DNA of 5,306 bases, from assembly GCA_900754385.1 (NCBI GenBank), contig CAAECP010000162.1, positions 1-5,306 on the forward strand. Reading direction: 5' to 3'. Below are positions 1-4,320 of this stretch, one piece after another. The DNA is from an uncultured Collinsella sp. GTDB taxonomy: Bacteria > Actinomycetota > Coriobacteriia > Coriobacteriales > Coriobacteriaceae. Both the position numbers and the translations under genes were made by a program. Position 1 is the first letter of the stretch; every line of letters begins with the position of its first letter. Under the pieces are notes generated by a model. It was not told the DNA's origin. It searched no databases and saw only the letters and a list, made by a program, of their open reading frames with translations.

Positions 1-81
1 AAGTTTGCTGCTCTACAGTCCTGCGCAAGACGGAAAGCACATTAAGTGCTTTCCTTTGCGTGCGGAACTCGCGACAAACTT
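1..81. repeat. Long imperfect inverted repeat / stem-loop
   Basis: Three nested pairs of arms fold this stretch into one long hairpin. AAGTTTG (1-7) pairs with CAAACTT (75-81). AGTCCTGC (17-24) pairs with GCGGAACT (62-69), with one mismatch and one G-T pair. GCAA (25-28) pairs with TTGC (56-59). A perfect 9-bp stem, GGAAAGCAC (32-40) with GTGCTTTCC (46-54), closes on the loop ATTAA. The outer stem reaches the window edge, so the true boundary may lie further left. The T-tract after the apical stem is short (TTT), so this is a poor classical terminator. It could be a palindromic intergenic repeat, a MITE-like element or part of a structured RNA. The pairing is read directly; the identity is unknown. 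Confidence 0.5.
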
Positions 82-124
82 AACCCCCGCCCTCAGCCCC
101 GGAGACCCTCCCTGCCGTCACATT

Positions 125-209
125 GTTCAATCAGTTTTGCGGGCGTGCGCCGCTGCGCGGCTAGCCCGCATGCTCCTCGGCGGGGTTGGTCTGATGGATC
201 TTGTTGAAC
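125..209. other. Nested inverted repeats, possible structured RNA
   Basis: GTTCAA (125-130) and TCAG (131-134) are complementary to TTGAAC (204-209) and CTGA (191-194), giving a 10-bp stem with a 9-base bulge. Inside it, TGCGGGC (138-144) pairs perfectly with GCCCGCA (164-170). Within that, GCCGC (149-153) pairs with GCGGC (157-161) over a 3-base loop. No tRNA, tmRNA, SRP RNA or T-box signature was recognised, and no reading frame here looks like protein. A strong plus-strand terminator follows at 231-262, so a plus-strand non-coding RNA is one explanation. GC-rich sequence can pair by chance, so this is only suggestive. Confidence 0.25.
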
Positions 210-230
210 TTCCGCCTTTGGCTCAAATGG

Positions 231-262
231 AAACGGGGGACGCATCTGCATCCCCCGTTTTT
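231..262. terminator. Intrinsic terminator, probably bidirectional
   Basis: AAACGGGGGA (231-240) pairs perfectly with TCCCCCGTTT (251-260) over a 10-base loop. On the plus strand the stem runs into TTTTT (258-262), a canonical intrinsic terminator. On the minus strand the hairpin begins 9 bases after the phosphodiesterase stop codon, the expected place for that gene's terminator, but the trailing tract is only GTTTCC. It probably ends the minus-strand gene and also blocks plus-strand transcription coming from the left. Confidence 0.75.
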
Positions 263-269
263 GTTGCGG

Positions 270-737
270 TTAGTCTAGGTCAATAAACTTGGTGCTTAGG
301 ATCTTGCCGTCTTTGACGAGCATTCTGGCCATGGTGGGGCCTCGAGTGCCTCTGGGGTAGCTGGCGCTGCCCGGGTTGAGGACTAAGCAACGGCCCACTT
401 GGGCTTCTTTGGTTACGTGGGTGTGGCCGTTGATGGCTACGTCTACGGATCCCACCGGAAGGTCTTCGCGGTAGTGGGCTACGGCGAATTTGAGGCCTTC
501 GTAGGTAAAGAGCGCAAGACGGTCTACATCGGGGCCGTAGTCGCGGTAGTAATCGTTGTTGCCCAGTACGGCCCGCACGGGGGCGATAGTGCATAGGTGC
601 TCGTAGTCCATCTCCGACGTAAGGTCACCGGCATGGATAATCAGATCCGCGCCCTCAAGCTCATCCAAGAGCGCAGGCGATAAATAGCCGTGGGTGTCCG
701 AGATGATGTCGATGCGCTTGGCGCTTGCGCTGTTCAT
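270..737 (-). CDS. YfcE/MJ0936-like metallophosphodiesterase
   Basis: This 155-residue protein belongs to the small calcineurin-like phosphoesterases (YfcE/MJ0936 type), which use two metal ions to hydrolyse phosphodiesters. The motifs are in family order: SDTHG at 13-17 (metal ligands D14, H16), HAGD at 35-38 (D38), GNND at 59-62 (N60), H88 in AHYRED, GHTH at 104-107 and NPGS at 121-124. The length is near the usual 155-185. H88 is kept, but the common THGH sequence around it reads AHYR, so the second histidine is missing. No signal peptide or membrane helix is seen, so it should be cytosolic. The ATG at 737 is chosen because GGAAGGG (743-749) lies 5 bases upstream; the longer in-frame version up to 956 would translate through a terminator and the end of the regulator gene. 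The natural substrate cannot be told from sequence. Confidence 0.9.
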   Translation of the reverse strand: MNSASAKRIDIISDTHGYLSPALLDELEGADLIIHAGDLTSEMDYEHLCTIAPVRAVLGNNDYYRDYGPDVDRLALFTYEGLKFAVAHYREDLPVGSVDVAINGHTHVTKEAQVGRCLVLNPGSASYPRGTRGPTMARMLVKDGKILSTKFIDLD

Positions 738-742
738 GGGAT

Positions 743-749
743 CCCTTCC
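743..749 (-). promoter_or_regulatory. Shine-Dalgarno of the phosphodiesterase gene
   Basis: GGAAGGG on the minus strand lies 5 bases before the ATG at 737. It decides the start, because the reading frame stays open upstream to 956. Confidence 0.75.
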
Positions 750-776
750 GCAAAAAACGATTCGGCAGATACATAC

Positions 777-826
777 AAAAAGGCCCCACGGCTCCGCAGA
801 CGATGGGTCTACAGGGCTGCGAGGCC
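777..826 (-). terminator. Intrinsic terminator of the kinase-regulator operon
   Basis: On the minus strand, positions 826-807 fold back on 801-782 as a single symmetric stem with a 5-base loop (806-802). I count 18 pairs, four of them G-U, with two mismatches (818/790 and 815/793). TTTTT (781-777) follows directly. The hairpin starts 6 bases after the stop codon of the response regulator (833-835), so it should end the glycosyltransferase-kinase-regulator transcript. The T-tract ends only 39 bases before the phosphodiesterase ATG. Confidence 0.75.
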
Positions 827-832
827 AGTGTG

Positions 833-1549
833 CTAGAGACTCAGAGCCTTCTTGAGCGGCACGACGCGGCGGCGCGAAACCGGCACGCGTTCGTCGACGC
901 CCGTAATGCCCAGCTGGATGGCGCCCGAGGGCACCGTCTCGACGTCCGTAACGCACGCTAAGTTGACGATATAGCGGCGGTGAACACGGAAGAAGCCAAA
1001 GTCGCAGAGCTTGGCCTCAAACTGCGCCAGCGAGGTCGTCGACAAAAAGCGATCATCGACGGTATAGATGCAGGAGTAATCGTCCTTGGCCATGATAAAG
1101 CGAATGTCGTCCACGGGAATGAGCACCTTGCGGCCGCCCTTTTCCACCGGGATACGCTCGATGGTCACCTTGCTGTCCGTAACCGGCTTGGCGCGTTGCA
1201 TGACCTTCTCGATCGCGCGATCCAAGCGAGCTTCCTCGACCGGCTTCATCAGATAATCGACGGCATTCACGTCGAATGCCTCGACCGCATGGTCACTATA
1301 CGCAGTCACAAACACGATCGCCGGCGGATTTTTGAGCTTATGCAGCGCCTCGGCAAGTTGCAGGCCCGAGGCACCGGGCATCGAGATATCGAGAAACACG
1401 ACATCCACGCGACTTTCCATAAGCATCTCGATGGCGGAGCGGACGCTCGACGCCTCCGTGATCGTGCCGATCTTGCCCGTTTGCTCGAGCAGGAAGCGAA
1501 GCTCCGAGCGAGCCGGCGCCTCATCATCCACAATCATCGCACGCAGCAT
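833..1549 (-). CDS. LytTR-family response regulator
   Basis: This 238-residue protein has a CheY-like receiver (about 1-120) followed by a LytTR DNA-binding domain (about 128-236). In the receiver, the acidic pocket is D8-D9-E10, the phosphoacceptor is D54 (FLDISMPG), the switch residue is T82 (VTAYS) and the conserved lysine is K102 (MKP). LytTR hallmarks are IRFIMAKDDYSCIY (149-162), FFRVHRRYIVNL (186-197) and the C-terminal VPVSRRRVVPLKKAL (222-236). All key residues are present, so it should be a working phosphorylation-dependent transcription factor. The cognate kinase is the gene immediately upstream. The ATG at 1549 is preferred, with GAAAGG (1560-1565) 10 bases before it; an in-frame TTG at 1570 would place that site inside the coding region. 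LytTR proteins usually bind paired short direct repeats; none was recognised with confidence in this window, so its targets are unknown. Confidence 0.93.
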   Translation of the reverse strand: MLRAMIVDDEAPARSELRFLLEQTGKIGTITEASSVRSAIEMLMESRVDVVFLDISMPGASGLQLAEALHKLKNPPAIVFVTAYSDHAVEAFDVNAVDYLMKPVEEARLDRAIEKVMQRAKPVTDSKVTIERIPVEKGGRKVLIPVDDIRFIMAKDDYSCIYTVDDRFLSTTSLAQFEAKLCDFGFFRVHRRYIVNLACVTDVETVPSGAIQLGITGVDERVPVSRRRVVPLKKALSL

Positions 1550-1574
1550 AGGGATAAAACCTTTCGTCAACTAA

Positions 1575-1612
1575 CTACGCCGGGCATCCGTCGCATGACG
1601 TTGAGCCCGTAG
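1575..1612 (-). other. Hairpin in the kinase-regulator gap
   Basis: In the 72-bp gap between the kinase stop and the regulator start, CTAC (1575-1578) pairs with GTAG (1609-1612), GGGC (1582-1585) with GCCC (1605-1608), and CGTC (1589-1592) with GACG (1597-1600). There is a 3-base bulge and a GCAT loop. No T-tract follows on the minus strand, so it is not an intrinsic terminator. It might affect mRNA processing or the kinase-to-regulator ratio, or be chance pairing. Confidence 0.3.
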
Positions 1613-1621
1613 CCCTTTATT

Positions 1622-2965
1622 TTACTCTTGAATGTCAAAGATGCTCTCTGACAAATCAAGATGAAGGAGCACTTTGGTGCCCTTGCCCGGCGCCGATTCG
1701 ACACGCGTATAGGAGTGCGGCCCATAAAAGCGATGGATGCGCTCCGAAATATTGTGCATGGCCACACCGGCGCCGCCACCCTGGGGAGAGCTGGCGTCGG
1801 GACGGGCAGAGCGCTCGTCAAACAGTCTGGCGGCGGTACCCTCATCCATGCCCACGCCATTATCGGCCACGGCAATCAAGATTGCATCCTCGCCGTCTTG
1901 GTGAACGGTCACGTCGATCCTCAGGGCGTCGTCATCGCCCATACCATGACGTACGGCGTTCTCGACAATCGGCTGGATCACGAACGCCGGCACCAGCGTA
2001 TCTTCCACGTCCTCGGACACATCGAACGTCGCAAGCACGCGGTCCTCGCCAAAGCGGGCCTTCTCAAAGGTAAGGTAGCGCTTGGTCTGTGCAACCTCGC
2101 GCGAGACCGGAATAAGCGATCCCGAGTTGTCGAGCGTGGCACGATAGAACGATGAGAACTCACGAAGCAGTTCGCGGGCCCGCAGCGGGTCGGTGCGCGT
2201 AAACGATGCAATGGTGTTCAGCGTGTTGAACAGGAAGTGTGGGTTAATCTGCGCCTGCAGCGCACGCACCTCGGCGCGCGCCGTGAGTTCCTTTTGCACC
2301 TCGAGCTCGTGGATGGCGAGCTGCGTGGACAAGATCTCGGCAAAGCCCGAGGCAAGCGCGTACTGGGTACGGTCGACGGCGCGCGGGGTCTTGTAGTAGA
2401 ACTTGAGCGTGCCGACGGTACGATCGCCCACCTTGATGGGGGCGATAATGCCGGCGGGGACTTGGTTGTGCGAGCCATCCGAGCCCACGACATCCACCAT
2501 ACGGTTGAACGACTGCACGATGCCATGTTCGATAACGTAGCGTGTGGCAAGCGTGTGGATGGGAGTATCGGGCAGCAGTTTTTCCTCAAACTCGCCCGCG
2601 CAGGCAAGCACGTTGTCCTCGTCGGTGATGGCCACCGTCATGGCGCGCGTCTCGGGCAAAATGCGCCGGCACACCAAACGCGCCGACTCCTGCGTCAGAC
2701 CGCCCTTAATGTCCTCGAGCATGGCCGAGGCCACCGAGAGCGTCTCCTCGGTGTACTGGGAGCGCACCGAATCGGGATTGAGCGTCAAAAAGATAAAGAT
2801 GCACAGAAAGATGCACAGCAGCGCGCAGGCAATCACCGTGGCGATCGGCTCGATACCGGTCACCAAGGCAAAAATAAAGTACACCAGCACGCAAATGGCG
2901 CAGGCAACGGCAATGATGCGAAAGATTGATATTGAACTATCGCGCTGGGCGCGGCGGTCGATCAT
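1622..2965 (-). CDS. LytS-like sensor histidine kinase
   Basis: This 447-residue kinase has two N-terminal membrane helices (about 14-35 and 41-62) separated by about five residues (TGIEP), so almost nothing is exposed outside. Residues about 75-220 form a GAF-like cytosolic region ending in APIKVGDRTVGTLKFYY and STQLAIHELE, a pattern typical of LytS/YpdA-type kinases. The His_kinase domain has ALQAQINPHFLFNTLN (236-250) with the probable phosphorylated H243. The ATPase has QPIVENAVRHG (331-341, N336), ADNGVGM (367-373), a glycine-rich GGGAGVAMHNI (397-407) and GKGT (428-431), so it looks intact. It lacks the multi-helix 5TM sensor of classical LytS. The ATG at 2965 has GGAGG (2973-2977) 7 bases upstream and overlaps the glycosyltransferase stop by 4 bp (ATGA), which predicts translational coupling. 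It should phosphorylate the LytTR regulator downstream. The signal is unknown. Confidence 0.92.
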   Translation of the reverse strand: MIDRRAQRDSSISIFRIIAVACAICVLVYFIFALVTGIEPIATVIACALLCIFLCIFIFLTLNPDSVRSQYTEETLSVASAMLEDIKGGLTQESARLVCRRILPETRAMTVAITDEDNVLACAGEFEEKLLPDTPIHTLATRYVIEHGIVQSFNRMVDVVGSDGSHNQVPAGIIAPIKVGDRTVGTLKFYYKTPRAVDRTQYALASGFAEILSTQLAIHELEVQKELTARAEVRALQAQINPHFLFNTLNTIASFTRTDPLRARELLREFSSFYRATLDNSGSLIPVSREVAQTKRYLTFEKARFGEDRVLATFDVSEDVEDTLVPAFVIQPIVENAVRHGMGDDDALRIDVTVHQDGEDAILIAVADNGVGMDEGTAARLFDERSARPDASSPQGGGAGVAMHNISERIHRFYGPHSYTRVESAPGKGTKVLLHLDLSESIFDIQE

Positions 2966-4149
2966 TCGGCCCCCTCCAGGATACTGATCAGTTGTGCGTC
3001 ACGCCAAAGCCCGTCCATGATCTTGGGCCAAAAGCTCTGGAAACGCAGGTAGCTTGCGGCGTTTTGGCGCGCGTAGGTCTTGGCCTCGTCAATACCGTGG
3101 CGCCAGATGCGCAGGTAGCCCTCATGCTCGCGGGTAAACACGCTGCGGACCATAGCGGTCTTGCGCACGCGGTCGTCGAGCTCGCGTGAAATCCACGGGC
3201 CCGGGTAGGGCATGAGTGATGCCGCCGTAACGGGAATGAGCTCCTTTTGATGCGCGGCGAATGTCAACTTGGCCCGTTCGTAGTACCAACGGTATACATC
3301 CTGCATAAAGCGCGGTGAGCGCTTTTCGGACTCCGGAGGCAGATGGCGCACGGTCCACTCGTTATCGAACCACACGTCGTAGCCAAACATGCGCATGTTA
3401 AAGAGGTAATCCAAGTCCTCGCCGCGGGTGATAAACGGGTCAAAGGCCACACGCGTAAAGGCGCGGGCGTGCAGGGCCATCAGGCCGCCGCACACGTAGT
3501 TGGAGCGCGAGATGCGGGTGCCCGAGAGCGCCTTTTTCATCCAACGGTTGAACTCGATGCGCTTGGTCCACCAACGATGGCAGATGCCCGCCTTGTCCGT
3601 GGGAGCCAGCGGCGAGCCGTCGCGATCGTAGAAATAGCCGCTCTTGACCAAGATCGGCAAGCCCTGACGCGTCTGCTGCCCCAACGCATAGGTCGCGCGC
3701 TTCATAAAGTCGGCGTCGATGACAGCCTCATCGTCATCCAAAAAGATAACCGCGTCATGCCCCAGCACAGCGGCACAGGCTAGCCCCATGTTGCGGATGG
3801 CACCGTAGCCTCGCAGGCTCACGCACTCGCCCGAACCCTTGGGCGCGATCTGAGCAACCCGGTCTGCAATGCGCGAGGCCTGGGTGTTGGTGACAACGGT
3901 GACCTTGAGCGTGGGATGCGCGTCGACAATCTCGCGCACGCGCAGCGACACATCGGCTGTGGCAGAAACGGGACAGACCACCAAAAGGATGATGCGCGGG
4001 ATGTCACGTACCTGCTCAAGCGAGGCCAGGCAGCGGTCGAGTTCGGGATTGTCGGCGTTGAGTCGCGTCGAATGGTCATAGGTGCCAGGGGCGTTTGCGC
4101 AAGCGTCATCGCCCGCCCAATACGTTGGAATCACGACTGTGGCGTTCAT
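2962..4149 (-). CDS. Glycosyltransferase, family 2-like (GT-A fold)
   Basis: This 395-residue protein transfers a sugar from a nucleotide-sugar donor; donor and acceptor cannot be told. The N-terminus MNATVVIPTYWAG is the first strand of a GT-A nucleotide-binding fold. RGYGAIRNMGL (113-123) matches the conserved R-N-x-G element. FLDDDEAV (136-143) carries the metal-binding acidic DxD-type motif. TRGEDLDYLFNMR (241-253) supplies the ED pair expected near the catalytic base. Residues about 280-395 are a helical, aromatic- and basic-rich extension. No signal peptide or clear membrane helix is visible, so it should be cytosolic or peripheral at the membrane. The ATG at 4149 has GGAGG (4157-4161) 7 bases upstream. 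The stop overlaps the kinase ATG, so the three genes to the left probably form one operon with it. Other GT-A families remain possible. A cell-surface glycan is a reasonable but unproven target. Confidence 0.82.
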   Translation of the reverse strand: MNATVVIPTYWAGDDACANAPGTYDHSTRLNADNPELDRCLASLEQVRDIPRIILLVVCPVSATADVSLRVREIVDAHPTLKVTVVTNTQASRIADRVAQIAPKGSGECVSLRGYGAIRNMGLACAAVLGHDAVIFLDDDEAVIDADFMKRATYALGQQTRQGLPILVKSGYFYDRDGSPLAPTDKAGICHRWWTKRIEFNRWMKKALSGTRISRSNYVCGGLMALHARAFTRVAFDPFITRGEDLDYLFNMRMFGYDVWFDNEWTVRHLPPESEKRSPRFMQDVYRWYYERAKLTFAAHQKELIPVTAASLMPYPGPWISRELDDRVRKTAMVRSVFTREHEGYLRIWRHGIDEAKTYARQNAASYLRFQSFWPKIMDGLWRDAQLISILEGAE

Positions 4150-4170
4150 GCCTTACCCTCCCTGCAACAC

Positions 4171-4205
4171 AAAAACGGGACGCCGCCAAACACAGGCGAC
4201 GCCCC
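4171..4205 (-). terminator. Terminator hairpin in the glycosyltransferase leader
   Basis: On the minus strand, GGGGCGTCGCC (4205-4195) pairs with GGCGGCGTCCC (4187-4177) over a 7-base loop: 11 pairs, two of them G-U. It is followed by G and TTTTT (4175-4171). It can terminate the upstream permease transcript, 115 bases after that gene's stop. It also sits only 8 bases before the glycosyltransferase Shine-Dalgarno, so a promoter further upstream would have to read through it. It may therefore act as an attenuator. The hairpin itself is clear; its regulatory role is inferred. Confidence 0.75.
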
Positions 4206-4222
4206 GCGACCTAGCTGATTCC

Positions 4223-4228
4223 ATCATA
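4223..4228 (-). promoter_or_regulatory. Possible -10 box of the glycosyltransferase operon
   Basis: TATGAT on the minus strand matches TATAAT at five of six positions. It lies upstream of the leader hairpin and would give a leader of roughly 65 bases. No good -35 hexamer is found at 16-18 bases; the dyad repeats occupy that region instead. This would fit an activator-dependent promoter, but a chance match is possible. Confidence 0.3.
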
Positions 4229-4241
4229 CCCACTTGGGCAA

Positions 4242-4273
4242 ATCATTGCTCGCAAGTCGCAATGTTTATTGCG
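4242..4273. promoter_or_regulatory. Nested ATTGC/GCAAT dyads, candidate operator
   Basis: CGCAAT (4258-4263) and ATTGCG (4268-4273) form a perfect 6-bp inverted repeat around GTTT. A second dyad shares its middle element: ATCATTGC (4242-4249) and GCAATGTT (4258+1 to 4266) match at 7 of 8 positions with a 9-base spacer. TCGCAA is also directly repeated at 4250-4255 and 4257-4262, one helical-turn fraction (7 bp) apart. The cluster lies just upstream of the candidate -10 box, where a regulator would act. The binding protein is unknown, and the pattern does not clearly match a LytTR site. Confidence 0.4.
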
Positions 4274-4320
4274 GATAACCCCAAAAGAGTACCGTGGACA
4301 GGCACAATAGCCGCTCGCTC

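Noticed and set aside
60..230. tRNA, tmRNA, SRP RNA or T-box leader in the left intergenic region
   Set aside because: I looked for T-loop, CCA end, SRP apical loop and T-box consensus sequences on both strands and found none.
5..286. Plus-strand open frame from the left edge (93 codons)
   Set aside because: It starts at a TTG, runs through the long hairpin and the strong terminator into the end of the phosphodiesterase gene, and shows no protein family features.
738..956. N-terminal extension of the phosphodiesterase to 956
   Set aside because: It would translate through the operon terminator and the end of the regulator gene. The sequence is arginine-rich and unlike the family, whereas the ATG at 737 has a good Shine-Dalgarno and gives the normal length.
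980..1612. Plus-strand open frame of 210 codons
   Set aside because: It is exactly antisense to the response regulator, whose receiver and LytTR motifs are intact. It has no recognisable protein features and reflects codon bias in high-GC DNA.
2237..2929. Plus-strand open frame of 230 codons
   Set aside because: It is antisense to the kinase and rich in Arg, Gly and His with no domain signature, typical of a shadow frame.
3343..3783. Plus-strand open frame of 146 codons
   Set aside because: It is antisense to the motif-bearing centre of the glycosyltransferase, with no family resemblance.
4153..4227. 24-residue leader peptide frame on the minus strand, ending 3 bases before the glycosyltransferase ATG
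   Set aside because: It begins MMESARS and crosses the leader hairpin, which is attractive for attenuation. It has no good Shine-Dalgarno, no run of regulatory codons, and its ATG would lie inside the candidate -10 box. Probably chance.
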